The position numbers were made by a program, and so were the translations under genes. The notes under the pieces are model-generated. The model saw nothing but the letters and a program-made list of their open reading frames with translations, was not told the origin of the DNA and did not search any database. A stretch of 64,000 nucleotides of DNA from Rhizobium leguminosarum. Its GTDB lineage: Bacteria; Pseudomonadota; Alphaproteobacteria; Rhizobiales; Rhizobiaceae. Below, in pieces: positions 8,657-17,555 of the stretch. The stretch lies in NCBI RefSeq assembly GCF_001652265.1, contig NZ_LWBS01000272.1:1-64000 (forward strand), written 5' to 3'. Position 1 is the first letter of the stretch. Each line of letters opens with the position of its first letter.

Positions 8657-9436
8657 TCATGCGTGTCCCGTCCTCAGCCCTTCGCGGACGCGATGGGCGA
8701 TCTCCAGGAATTCGGGGGTTTCGCGGATGTCGAGCGGGCGTTCGGCCGGCAGGGTCGAGTCGATCACATCGGTCACGCGGCCCGGGCGCGGAGACATGAC
8801 CACGATCTTGGTCGAGAGATAGACCGCCTCGGGGATGGAATGGGTGACGAAGCAGATCGTCTTGTTGGTGCGAGTCCAGAGTTTCAGCAGCTCTTCGTTC
8901 AGATGGTCGCGGACGATCTCGTCCAGGGCGCCGAAGGGCTCATCCATCAACAGCAGATCGGCGTCGAAGGCGAGTGCGCGGGCGATCGAGGCGCGCTGCT
9001 GCATGCCGCCGGAAAGCTGCCAGGGGAATTTCTTCTCGAAGCCCGAAAGACTGACGAGATCGAGCGCTTCGGCGATGCGCCGCGTCCGGTCAGCGCCGGA
9101 ATACCCCATGATCTCCAGGGGCAGGGCGATGTTGTTTTCGATAGTGCGCCAGGGATAGAGCGCCGGCGCCTGGAAGACATAGCCGTAGGCGCGGGCCTTG
9201 CGCGCCTCCTCCGGTGTCATGCCGTTGATCGAGATCTCGCCCGAGGTGCTCTTTTCGAGATCGGCGATGACACGCAGGAAGGTGGTCTTGCCGCAGCCCG
9301 ACGGGCCGATGAAAGAGACGAAATCGCCCTTGCGGACATCGAGATTGACATTGCTCAGTGCACTCACCGGGCCATCATTGGCCTGGTAGGTGAGACAGAG
9401 ATCTTTGGCGGATACGACGGAGGGTGCTTGCATCAA
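8657..9436 (-). CDS. ABC transporter ATP-binding protein (pyrimidine-type uptake)
   Basis: A 259-residue cytoplasmic ATPase that powers the uptake system encoded downstream. Walker A is GPSGCGKTT (about residue 45), the signature is LSGGMQQRASIARAL, Walker B is LLLMDEPFGALDE, and the switch His is in FVTHSIPEA. This is the NitT/TauT/SsuB-type subfamily. It is the first gene of the transporter operon, and its start faces the divergent cupin gene. Confidence 0.92.
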   Translation of the reverse strand: MMQAPSVVSAKDLCLTYQANDGPVSALSNVNLDVRKGDFVSFIGPSGCGKTTFLRVIADLEKSTSGEISINGMTPEEARKARAYGYVFQAPALYPWRTIENNIALPLEIMGYSGADRTRRIAEALDLVSLSGFEKKFPWQLSGGMQQRASIARALAFDADLLLMDEPFGALDEIVRDHLNEELLKLWTRTNKTICFVTHSIPEAVYLSTKIVVMSPRPGRVTDVIDSTLPAERPLDIRETPEFLEIAHRVREGLRTGHA

Positions 9437-9527
9437 TGCGACCAGTCTTGTTTTCGCCGCGGGAACGCGGTTTGCGTGCTATCATTACCGCCGGTTTTAT
9501 CGACGACACACTCCATGGAGGATGAGG

Positions 9528-9941
9528 ATGGACGTGACATCAAAGCCCACCTGCCACATCGTTCGCCCCAATCATGCCTATGACGGCAAGCAGGGGCTGA
9601 GCTATTTCGGAGGCATCGCCGCCGAAACGGTCGGCGCCAAGGGCATCTGCATGCATCTGTTGACGATCCCGCCGGGCGTGCGCGCCAAGGCGCATCTGCA
9701 CGAGGCGCATGAGACGGCGATCTACATGCTCTCCGGCGAGGCCCATACCTGGTACGGAGATCGGCTCGAGCATCACGTGATCGTCCATGCCGGCGAACTT
9801 TTCTATATCCCGGCCGGCGTGCCGCACCTGCCGGCGAACCTCAGCAGCACGCCGTGCACGGCGATCATCGCGCGCACCGATCCGAACGAGCAGGAAAGCG
9901 TCGTGCTTCTGCCGGAGTTGGACGCTTTGGTGCCGGCGTGA
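9528..9941 (+). CDS. Cupin-domain protein
   Basis: A 137-residue single-domain beta-barrel protein. The start at 9528 (MDVTSKPTCHIV) is preferred because GGAGG lies 6 bp upstream. Cupin motif 1 supplies likely metal ligands in AKAHLHEAHETAIYMLSGEA (His, His, Glu), and motif 2 supplies His in YIPAGVPHLPAN. It lies alone on the plus strand between the ABC transporter and the dihydropyrimidinase operon, so a role in handling a pyrimidine breakdown product is possible but unproven. A GGAAC-N16-CATT element at 9462-9486 resembles a weak EcfG promoter. Confidence 0.8.
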   Translation: MDVTSKPTCHIVRPNHAYDGKQGLSYFGGIAAETVGAKGICMHLLTIPPGVRAKAHLHEAHETAIYMLSGEAHTWYGDRLEHHVIVHAGELFYIPAGVPHLPANLSSTPCTAIIARTDPNEQESVVLLPELDALVPA

Positions 9942-9999
9942 GGTCATTGGCATAGAGGCAGCGGTCCCCGGTTGATGGCCGTATCGTCATGCGCCATCG

Positions 10000-11454
10000 T
10001 CATACGCCGCTTGCCGGAATGCCGCTCCGCGTCACCTTGCGCGGCGCGGTGATGTCCTTCCACTGGGAAAGCGCCTTGCTGACGGCCGTGACCGGTTCGC
10101 GCCTGACGAATTCGCCGTGGCCCTCGCGGGTCTTGATGGCGCCTTCCTCGATGGCGACGACGCCGCGCGTCAGCGTATAGCGCGGCAGGCCGGTCACTTC
10201 CTTGCCTTCGAAGACGTTGTAGTCGATCGCCGACTGCTGGGCCTTGGACGAAATGGTCTTGGAACGTTTCGGGTCCCAGACGACGATATCGGCATCGGCG
10301 CCGACAAGGATCGCGCCCTTCTTCGGATAGATGTTGAGGATCTTGGCGATGTTGGTCGAGGTGACGGCAACGAATTCGTTCATCGTCAGCCGGCCGGTGT
10401 TGACGCCATGCGTCCAGAGCATCGGCATGCGGTCTTCGAGGCCGCCGGTGCCGTTCGGGATCTTGGTGAAGTCGCCCACGCCGAAGCGCTTCTGCGCCGT
10501 GGTGAAGGCGCAATGGTCGGTGGCGACGACCTGCAACGAGCCGGACGCAAGCCCTGCCCAGAGTGAATCCTGATGCTGCTTGTTGCGGAAGGGTGGCGAC
10601 ATCACCCGGCGGGCGGCATGATCCCAGTCGGGATTGGAGTATTCGCTTTCGTCGAGCGTCAGGTGCTGGATCAGCGGTTCGCCATAGACGCGCATGCCTT
10701 TGGCGCGGGCGCGGCGGATCGCCTCGTGCGCCTGTTCGCAAGAGGTGTGGACGATATAGACCGGGCAGCCGGCCATGTCGGCGATCATGATGGCGCGATT
10801 GGTGGCCTCGCCCTCCACTTCGGCCGGGCGGGAATAGGCATGCGCTTCAGGCCCGTTATTGCCCTCGGCGAGCAGCTTTGCCGACATCGAGGCGACGACG
10901 TCGCCATTTTCGGCGTGCACCAGCGGCAGGGCGCCGAGTTCGGCGCAGCGCTGGAAGGAGGCGAACATCTCGTCGTCATCAACCATCAGCGCACCCTTAT
11001 AGGCCATGAAGTGCTTGAAGGTGTTGATGCCCTTGTCACGGACGATGGTCTCCATCTCCTTGAAGACCTGCTCGCTCCACCAGGTGACCGCCATGTGGAA
11101 GGAATAATCGCAATTGGCGCGGGTCGATTTGTTGTCCCACATGGTCAGCGCTTCGAGCAGCGACTGGCCGGGAGCGGGCAGGGCGAAATCGACCACCATG
11201 GTCGTGCCGCCGGAAAGGGCGGCGCGCGTGCCGCTCTCGAAATCATCGGAGGAATAGGTGCCCATGAAGGGCATTTCGAGATGGGTATGTGGATCGATGC
11301 CGCCGGGCATGACATAACAGCCGGTGGCATCCAGCGTCTCGTCGCCCGAGAGATTCTGCCCGATCTCGATGATCTTGCCGCCGTCGATCTTCACGTCAGC
11401 CTTATAGGTCAGGTCGGCGGTGACGATGGTGCCGTTCTTGATGACTGTGGTCAT
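10000..11454 (-). CDS. hydA: Dihydropyrimidinase (hydantoinase family)
   Basis: A 484-residue cytoplasmic amidohydrolase that opens dihydrouracil or dihydrothymine to N-carbamoyl-beta-amino acid, step two of reductive pyrimidine breakdown. Metal ligands are visible: HTH in GIDPHTHLEMPF, the carboxylated-Lys segment FKHFMAYKGALMV, His in VHAENGD, His in VHTSCEQ and Asp in ATDHCAF. Length is normal for the family. AAGGAAC precedes the ATG. It is the last gene of a three-gene minus-strand operon headed by the amidohydrolase at 12102-13355. Confidence 0.93.
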   Translation of the reverse strand: MTTVIKNGTIVTADLTYKADVKIDGGKIIEIGQNLSGDETLDATGCYVMPGGIDPHTHLEMPFMGTYSSDDFESGTRAALSGGTTMVVDFALPAPGQSLLEALTMWDNKSTRANCDYSFHMAVTWWSEQVFKEMETIVRDKGINTFKHFMAYKGALMVDDDEMFASFQRCAELGALPLVHAENGDVVASMSAKLLAEGNNGPEAHAYSRPAEVEGEATNRAIMIADMAGCPVYIVHTSCEQAHEAIRRARAKGMRVYGEPLIQHLTLDESEYSNPDWDHAARRVMSPPFRNKQHQDSLWAGLASGSLQVVATDHCAFTTAQKRFGVGDFTKIPNGTGGLEDRMPMLWTHGVNTGRLTMNEFVAVTSTNIAKILNIYPKKGAILVGADADIVVWDPKRSKTISSKAQQSAIDYNVFEGKEVTGLPRYTLTRGVVAIEEGAIKTREGHGEFVRREPVTAVSKALSQWKDITAPRKVTRSGIPASGV

Positions 11455-11487
11455 GGCTGCTGTTCCTTTTCCCTGTTCCCTGCGGTC

Positions 11488-12102
11488 TTATTGCTCTTGC
11501 GGCTCTGTTGCCATTATAGGCGTGCCTTTTCTAAAGAGCGCTGCACCCTTGGCAACAAGGCTGTAGACTGCCTCCTCACTCAACTCATCGGCCGCGTCAT
11601 GCTCTTCCTCATAATACCAGTCGGGCCGTTCAACGATCTCGGCGCCGCCGACTGACAAGGACCAAAAACCATCGCTTTCGCGAAAGTAGAAATCCTTCCC
11701 ATCGATCAGTCCGGTTGCTTGTATGGGTTGGCTGCCTTTGGGACGTTCGATCAAGATTCCGGGCATGGAACGGCCGAGTTCGATGCGAACGACACCGGGC
11801 CCAGTCCCAGAGATATAGTAGGATTGGTGGAGCGCATCTGGGTCTCGGTCATCTGACTTGGCCAGCTGAACATCAGAAGGTTTATATCGCCAATAGCTCG
11901 ATATTTGCGGAAGCCTGATCCGCTCGCCGGCCTTATTGATGCCAATGTAGAATATGTGCACACCAGGGACGTTGCCCCACGGTCCTTCGCTCACTGGCGT
12001 CACATTGGCGGTAGCCCATGCGAGGTCGTCGGAAGCTTGCTGAATTCCGAAGTTATAGGCATCGGCATAGTCGAGATAAGTCGTTGGCAGGTCTGGCGCC
12101 AT
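11488..12102 (-). CDS. Unknown 204-residue protein in the pyrimidine operon
   Basis: I do not recognise a family. The ATG at 12102 shares one base with the stop of the upstream amidohydrolase (TGATG), so translation is probably coupled and this start is well supported. The protein is acidic at its C-terminal half (YYEEEHDAADELSEEA) and rich in aromatic residues. It has no signal peptide or membrane segment, and contains SSYWRYKPSDV and GKDFYFRESDGFWSLSVGG. The latter resembles small beta-rich domains, but I cannot assign it. It sits between the step-three and step-two enzymes of pyrimidine breakdown, where such pathways normally have no extra gene. Confidence 0.75.
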   Translation of the reverse strand: MAPDLPTTYLDYADAYNFGIQQASDDLAWATANVTPVSEGPWGNVPGVHIFYIGINKAGERIRLPQISSYWRYKPSDVQLAKSDDRDPDALHQSYYISGTGPGVVRIELGRSMPGILIERPKGSQPIQATGLIDGKDFYFRESDGFWSLSVGGAEIVERPDWYYEEEHDAADELSEEAVYSLVAKGAALFRKGTPIMATEPQEQ

Positions 12103-13355
12103 CACACGACAATCTCCGCCGTCTCCACCACCGCATGAAACAGCACATCGGCGCCCGCCATCGCCCATTCCTTGGAGATTTCTTCAGCCTCGTTATGCGA
12201 GAGGCCGCCGACGCAGGGGCACATGACCATCGTTGCCGGTGCGACCTTGGCGGCCCAGCAGGCGTCGTGGCCGGCGCCGGAGATGATGTTCATTTGGCTG
12301 TAGCCGAGCCTTTCGGCGGCGTCGCGCACCGAGGTGACCAGTTTCGGATCGAATGTGATCGGCTCGAAGTGGCCGATCGCCTCGATGGAACAGCCGACGC
12401 CGAGTGCATCGGTGATCTCAGGCGCTTTCGCCTCGATCTTTGCCCGCATGCGGTCGAGCTTCTCCTTGTCGGGCGAGCGGATGTCGACGGTAAAGACCAC
12501 TTTGCCGGGTAGCACGTTGCGGGAATTCGGCGAGAAGAACACCTGGCCGACGCCGCCGACGGCACCGGGCTGTTCGCCCATCGCCACGCCCTGGACCATT
12601 TCCAGGATGCGGGCCATGGCTAGGCCGGCATTGACGCGTAGGTTCATCGGCGTCGAGCCGGTATGGGCTTCCTTGCCGGTCAGCGTGAATTCCAGCCACC
12701 AGAGGCCCTGGCAATGGGTGACGACTCCGATCTGCTTTTCCTCGGCTTCGAGGATCGGTCCCTGCTCGATGTGATATTCGAAATAGGCGTGCATCTTGCG
12801 GGCGCCGACTTCTTCGTCGCCGACCCAGCCGATGCGCTTCAATTCGTCGCCGAACAGATTGCCCTCGGGGTCCCTGCGATTATAGGCAAAGTCCAGGCTG
12901 TGCACGCCGGCGAAGACGCCTGACGCCAGCATGGCAGGGGCAAAACGTGCGCCTTCCTCATTCGTCCAATTGGTGACGACGATCGGATGTTTGGTCTTGA
13001 TGCCGAGATCGTTCATGGTGCGCACGACTTCGAGGGCCGCAAGTACGCCGAGCACACCGTCATATTTGCCGCCGGTCGGCTGGGTGTCGAGATGCGAGCC
13101 GACATAGACCGGCAAGGCATCGGGATCGGTGCCGGGGCGAGTGGCGAACATCGTCCCCATCCGGTCAACACCCATGGTCAAACCGGCATCGTCACACCAT
13201 TTTTTGAAAAGGCTGCGGCCCTGCGCATCGGCATCCGTCAGTGTCTGGCGGTTGTTGCCGCCTGCTATGCCGGGGCCGATCTTCGCCATGTCCATGAGAC
13301 TGTCCCAGAGACGGTCGCCATTGACGCGCATGTTCTCGCCTGGTGCTGCCACCAT
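12102..13355 (-). CDS. Zn-dependent M20 amidohydrolase, probable N-carbamoyl-beta-alanine amidohydrolase
   Basis: A 417-residue member of the allantoate / N-carbamoyl amino acid amidohydrolase group. It probably releases beta-alanine, ammonia and CO2 from N-carbamoyl-beta-alanine. Metal and substrate motifs include YVGSHLDTQPTGGKYDG, NEEGARFAPAM, HIEQGPILE and SGAGHDA. The start at 13355 follows AGGTGAGGG at good spacing. It heads the operon that continues with the unknown protein and dihydropyrimidinase. A RutR-like operator lies 143 bp upstream. Sequence alone cannot separate ureidopropionase from other N-carbamoyl substrates; the neighbours favour it. Confidence 0.88.
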   Translation of the reverse strand: MVAAPGENMRVNGDRLWDSLMDMAKIGPGIAGGNNRQTLTDADAQGRSLFKKWCDDAGLTMGVDRMGTMFATRPGTDPDALPVYVGSHLDTQPTGGKYDGVLGVLAALEVVRTMNDLGIKTKHPIVVTNWTNEEGARFAPAMLASGVFAGVHSLDFAYNRRDPEGNLFGDELKRIGWVGDEEVGARKMHAYFEYHIEQGPILEAEEKQIGVVTHCQGLWWLEFTLTGKEAHTGSTPMNLRVNAGLAMARILEMVQGVAMGEQPGAVGGVGQVFFSPNSRNVLPGKVVFTVDIRSPDKEKLDRMRAKIEAKAPEITDALGVGCSIEAIGHFEPITFDPKLVTSVRDAAERLGYSQMNIISGAGHDACWAAKVAPATMVMCPCVGGLSHNEAEEISKEWAMAGADVLFHAVVETAEIVV

Positions 13356-13497
13356 TCTTTATGCCCTCACCTGTTTGCGGCAGTCATGCAAAGAGGCATG
13401 CCCGCCCGTTCCCGTGGTCCTTTCCTGCGCCCCCTTATTGGTTTTGTCGAGCGCCGGAAAATCGCCAGTTGCCTTTGTTTTACATCTGACGGATAAT

Positions 13498-13513
13498 TTG
13501 ACCGATTGGTAAA
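13498..13513. promoter_or_regulatory. RutR-type operator between the hydrolase operon and rutR-like gene
   Basis: The 16-mer TTGACCGATTGGTAAA is an inverted repeat (TTGACC, 4-bp spacer, GGTAAA). It closely matches the known E. coli RutR site TTGACCANNTGGTCAA. It lies midway between the divergent starts at 13355 and 13659, as expected for a shared, autoregulated operator. The rest of 13356-13658 holds no gene. Confidence 0.75.
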
Positions 13514-13658
13514 CATTACAACTTCCATCGCCGGGCTCAAGACGAAAATCACGAAAATTGCCGATAAAAATGCGGGCAGTTGCTCAAGGAAGCGGCGAGG
13601 GTCGTTCCCAACCCAAACTTGAGCGAAGAAGTTGAATTTCAAGGGGAAACGACAGCCT

Positions 13659-14309
13659 GTGACCATACCGAGAGCAGCGAAAACCCTGAGGCGGACGCGA
13701 ATCCAGGAAGAGAAGGAAGAGCAGATCCTGGAAGCGGCCCTCGATGTGTTTTCGGCAAGCGGCTTTCGCGGCTCGACAATCGACCAGATTGCCGAAGTGG
13801 CCGGCATGTCGAAACCGAACCTGCTCTATTATTTCCGCACCAAGGAAGCCATGCACCGGGCGCTGATCGACCGGGTGCTCTATACCTGGCTGGAGCCGCT
13901 CCGCGCCTTCGACGCCGAAGGCAATCCGGAGACGGAAATCCGCAGTTACATCCGCCGCAAGCTGGAGATGGCGCGCGATTTCCCCCGCGAGAGCCGGCTC
14001 TTCGCCAACGAGGTGCTGCAGGGCGCGCCACATATCGAAGACGAGCTGAAGGGGCCGCTGAAGGAACTGGTCGACGAGAAGGCGGAGGTCATCCGCGCCT
14101 GGGCGAAAGCCGGCAAGATCGTCAAATGCGATCCCTACCACCTGATCTTCTCCATCTGGTCGACGACGCAGCACTACGCGGACTTCGACGTTCAGGTGCG
14201 TGCTGTGCTGGGGCAGGAACATTCGGGCGAGGGGCGCTTCGAGGATGCGGCGCGGTTTCTGGAACAGCTTTTCATCGGTGGGCTGCGACCGGATTCCCTT
14301 GGAGGATGA
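13659..14309 (+). CDS. rutR: TetR-family regulator of pyrimidine catabolism, RutR-like
   Basis: A 216-residue repressor. The N-terminal helix-turn-helix (about 20-65) ends in the recognition helix region SKPNLLYYFRTKEA. The C-terminal half shares many residues with E. coli RutR, notably DEKAEVIRAWAKAGK and HLIFSIWSTTQHYADF. RutR binds uracil or thymine and leaves its operator. The GTG at 13659 (VTIPRAAK) is preferred; a TTG at 13632 in the same frame is an alternative. It is divergent from the catabolic operon, with the operator between them. Its stop is 4 bp from the convergent bphP stop. Confidence 0.88.
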   Translation: MTIPRAAKTLRRTRIQEEKEEQILEAALDVFSASGFRGSTIDQIAEVAGMSKPNLLYYFRTKEAMHRALIDRVLYTWLEPLRAFDAEGNPETEIRSYIRRKLEMARDFPRESRLFANEVLQGAPHIEDELKGPLKELVDEKAEVIRAWAKAGKIVKCDPYHLIFSIWSTTQHYADFDVQVRAVLGQEHSGEGRFEDAARFLEQLFIGGLRPDSLGG

Positions 14310-14313
14310 GGCT

Positions 14314-16881
14314 TTACCCTCTCCTCGGAAGCGGCACCCGGGCAAGAATATCCGTCATGCCCTCCATCGTATAAGGCTTCTGCAGCACGGGCGCGTCGGA
14401 GTGGCTACTCGCCTGAGCGATGCCCTCCCCATACCCCGTGGCAAAAACGAAGGGCACGCCGTCAGCTGCCAGTCGATCGGCAATCCCGAAACTCGTCTCA
14501 TCGCCAAGATCGACATCAAGAAGCGCCAGATCGAAGGACTGTCCGGCCAGAATTTCCATCGCCTCAGTGACACTTGGCGCCGTTGCCACGTCGGCGCCTA
14601 AACGGCGCAGGATGTCCTCGCCATTCATGGCGATGATCAGATTGTTTTCCACCAGCAGCACGTTCAGGCCGGAGAGCGGCTGATCGTCGGAAATTGCCTT
14701 GCCTCCTGTCGCCCGGACCGGAGGCGGATTTGACCGTTCGCTCGTCGGGCCGACGACATGTCGTGCCGGAATGCAGAAATCGGCCTCGAGCCCATCCTTG
14801 ACGTAGCGGACCTCGGCCTTGCCGCCGAGGTCATAGGGGATCGAGCGGCGGATGATGGTCGAACCGAAGCCATGACGTGTGGGTTCGACGACGGGCGGAC
14901 CGTCTTTTTCGCGCCAGCCGATGCGCAGATTGCCCTCGTCGTCGCGGTGCCAGCCGAGTTGGACTGTGCCGCTGCCGGTGCCGGAAAGGCTGCCATATTT
15001 GGCGCTGTTGGTCATCAGCTCATGGAAAACAAGGGCGGCGGTGGAAAAGGCCTGCGGTTCCAGCAGCACGTCCTTGCCGCTCATCTGGATGCGTTGCGCG
15101 TTTTTGCCGAGATAGGCGGCGGTCTCTGCCAGCAGCAATTGCCGGAGCGAAGCGGGCGCCCAGTGATCGCGGGTGATCTGGTCATGGGCGCGGGCGAGCG
15201 ACTGGATGCGGCCCTCGAGCTGGCGGATGTAGTCGCCAAGGCCGACCGACGTTGCCTGCGACTGCCGGATGATGCCGGTGATGAGGCTCAATATGTTGCG
15301 GACGCGGTGGTTAAGCTCGGCGATCAGCAGCTCCTGGCGCTCGTTTGCCGTCTGGCGGGCCATGCTGACCTCGTCGGTGAGGCGCAATACCACCTCGATC
15401 AGTGTGACGCGGATCGTTTCGGCGACACGGCGCTCGGCCTCCGTGAAGGGGAGGGAGCGGCCACGCACCAGTTCCGACCAGGTTTCGAAACTCTTGCGCG
15501 GCGTCAGCCTCGGGCCATTCGGCCCGTATTCCACCGGCTTGTGCGGGTCGCCCGCCCAGCCGACGGTCCGCACCAATTCCTGACGGAAAAGCACGACATA
15601 ATCACGCGGCGAGCGCGAGATCGGGATGGCGAGCATGCCTGCCACCGCATCGTCGACTTCAAGATCGGGATAGGCTTCTGCGAGCCTGTCCACGGCATAG
15701 ATGCGGCCGGCGGCGTTGCGGTTGAGGTGGCGGACGAGGGCTGCGAAATCTCTCTCGTCCGGCCCGATGCCGGCAAGTGCCAGCCGACCGTCGATCCAGA
15801 CGCCGATTCCGTCGGCAGGAATGGCATCGGCGAGCGCCTCGATCAGCCAGGCCGGATCATCGAGCAGGCTCGCATTGTCTGCCACGGAGGTGAGAAGCCG
15901 GTCGGCGATGCGGCGCGCATTGGTCTCGTAGTCGAGAGCCAGTCGCCGTTCGCGGCTTTCAAGGCGCGAAGCAAACATCTGACCGAAGAGTTCGGCTGTG
16001 GAGCGGCTTTGGGCCGAAGGCAGACGCGGGCCGTAGTGATGGCAGGCAAATAGGCCCCAGAGCTTACCGTCCACGACGATCGATATGGAGAGCGAAGCGC
16101 CAACGCCCATGTTTTTCAGATATTCGATGTGGATCGGCGAGACCGAACGCAATACCGACATGGAGAGATCGAGCGGCCGGCCATCTTCGTCGAGCTGCGG
16201 CAGGATCGGGACCGGGACGGCGTCGACATCGGCAATGATGCGGAACAGGTTGCGCAGATAAAGCGCGCGCGCCTGTACCGGAATGTCGGAAGCCGGATAG
16301 TGCAGCCCGAGAAACGAGCCGATGCCGGCCCGGGCGGCTTCCGCCACCACTTCGCCGGAACCGCTTTCGTCGAAACGATAGACCATGACCCGATCGAAAC
16401 CGGTGAGCGCCCGCGCCTGTCTTGCACCCTCGCGGAAGAAAGCTTCCGGTGTTTCCGTGTGGTCGAGACGCGACATCATGCTGCGCATGGAGAGCGAAGC
16501 GGCGTCACGCCTGTCTTCCTGGCTACGCTCGCATTCGATGATGACCTCACCACCGTTCAGGTGCACGGCAAGGTCGAACTTGTTTTGATCGGGCGTCAGG
16601 GCAATGCCGAAAATGCGCTCGACGATGTCGGGACCGCGCAGCGTGGTAAGCCTATTGCGGATTGTGTGGAGTGCTTCGGGTGTGATCAGAGAGATAACGG
16701 GACGGCCGATCGCGTCGGCCTGCGCAACACCAAGGAACTCCGTCAGATTTGCGGAGGCGCGCGTGACAATCCAGTCTGAGGATACCGCCAAGAGAAAGCC
16801 GAAGGGCTGAACCGAGCCCAGCTGGTGGATCGGCTCACGGTCGCAATTGGAGAGATCGACGGGTTCGTGCGTGCCGCTCAT
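14314..16881 (-). CDS. bphP: Bacteriophytochrome histidine kinase with fused receiver domain
   Basis: An 855-residue red/far-red photoreceptor kinase. Order: PAS with the bilin-binding Cys13 in CDREPIH; GAF with PASDIP (196-201) and the chromophore His in SPIH (251); PHY with the tongue motif PRKSF (461-465); an HWE/HisKA_2-type kinase with phosphoacceptor His525 in ELNHRVRN; and a C-terminal receiver (about 740-850) with Asp789 and Lys835. The usual QPHG after the Cys is QPFG here (Phe27). The ATG overlaps the bphO stop by 4 bp. The family makes light-controlled phosphotransfer; the downstream partner is unknown. Confidence 0.93.
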   Translation of the reverse strand: MSGTHEPVDLSNCDREPIHQLGSVQPFGFLLAVSSDWIVTRASANLTEFLGVAQADAIGRPVISLITPEALHTIRNRLTTLRGPDIVERIFGIALTPDQNKFDLAVHLNGGEVIIECERSQEDRRDAASLSMRSMMSRLDHTETPEAFFREGARQARALTGFDRVMVYRFDESGSGEVVAEAARAGIGSFLGLHYPASDIPVQARALYLRNLFRIIADVDAVPVPILPQLDEDGRPLDLSMSVLRSVSPIHIEYLKNMGVGASLSISIVVDGKLWGLFACHHYGPRLPSAQSRSTAELFGQMFASRLESRERRLALDYETNARRIADRLLTSVADNASLLDDPAWLIEALADAIPADGIGVWIDGRLALAGIGPDERDFAALVRHLNRNAAGRIYAVDRLAEAYPDLEVDDAVAGMLAIPISRSPRDYVVLFRQELVRTVGWAGDPHKPVEYGPNGPRLTPRKSFETWSELVRGRSLPFTEAERRVAETIRVTLIEVVLRLTDEVSMARQTANERQELLIAELNHRVRNILSLITGIIRQSQATSVGLGDYIRQLEGRIQSLARAHDQITRDHWAPASLRQLLLAETAAYLGKNAQRIQMSGKDVLLEPQAFSTAALVFHELMTNSAKYGSLSGTGSGTVQLGWHRDDEGNLRIGWREKDGPPVVEPTRHGFGSTIIRRSIPYDLGGKAEVRYVKDGLEADFCIPARHVVGPTSERSNPPPVRATGGKAISDDQPLSGLNVLLVENNLIIAMNGEDILRRLGADVATAPSVTEAMEILAGQSFDLALLDVDLGDETSFGIADRLAADGVPFVFATGYGEGIAQASSHSDAPVLQKPYTMEGMTDILARVPLPRRG

Positions 16882-17414
16882 GGGACGGCTTCCAGTTCGA
16901 CTTGTCCCGCTTTCAGGAAGAGATCGAAGACATCGCGGGCTGCGGCGACGGCAACACTGGGATCGTCGATCTTGCTCGCGTCAAGACGATCCATGAAAAG
17001 CCGCATGACGCCATTCAGGCCCTGCGGGCTCAGGTAGCTGCTGGGCAAATGGTCGGGCACGGCCTTGGCGAGCAGCGCGCCGCCGAGCTTGGAGCCTTCA
17101 AGGACATAGGCGGCGCCCCAGACCGCTGCTTCGCAGCGCAATACCGGTTGCGGAAGCAGTCCGGGCAACCGATCGTCGAGTTTAAGGATATCGGCGGCCA
17201 GCAGGTGCGCGCGCCGTCGATCCGGCCAGTCTGGCAGCAGGCGGCCGATTCCCCCATTCTCGAGCGCATCTTCGACTGATGGTACGACCCGGGCATGCGC
17301 TCGCAGGAACGCCTTGTAATCTTGCGTACGTGAGAGGTTGAAACTGCCGAAGAGAGTGTCCACCGCTGCGTGGCAATCTGCAGTTTGGGCGCGGAGGGCG
17401 CTGCGAAGTGACAT
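16878..17414 (-). CDS. bphO: Biliverdin-producing heme oxygenase
   Basis: A 178-residue enzyme that opens heme to biliverdin, the chromophore of the phytochrome encoded next. The likely proximal His is His15 in TADCHAAVD. The distal helix carries AYVLEGSKLGGALLA, the BphO/HemO signature. Length fits the family. The ATG at 17414 is chosen; a GTG at 17450 in the same frame would add 12 residues. It is translationally coupled to bphP (ATGA overlap), which ensures chromophore supply with the apoprotein. Confidence 0.9.
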   Translation of the reverse strand: MSLRSALRAQTADCHAAVDTLFGSFNLSRTQDYKAFLRAHARVVPSVEDALENGGIGRLLPDWPDRRRAHLLAADILKLDDRLPGLLPQPVLRCEAAVWGAAYVLEGSKLGGALLAKAVPDHLPSSYLSPQGLNGVMRLFMDRLDASKIDDPSVAVAAARDVFDLFLKAGQVELEAVP

Positions 17415-17555
17415 GCTGACGTTTTTCCGAGTAATATGGCGGCCGCCCACAACGGACGGTGAATGAGCGGATATACTGCGCTATCGGGTTATTTCCAGAG
17501 AAACGCCCAGGAATAACACAGGTTTCTCCTCGCTCGCAGACGCGTGGCGAGCGCT

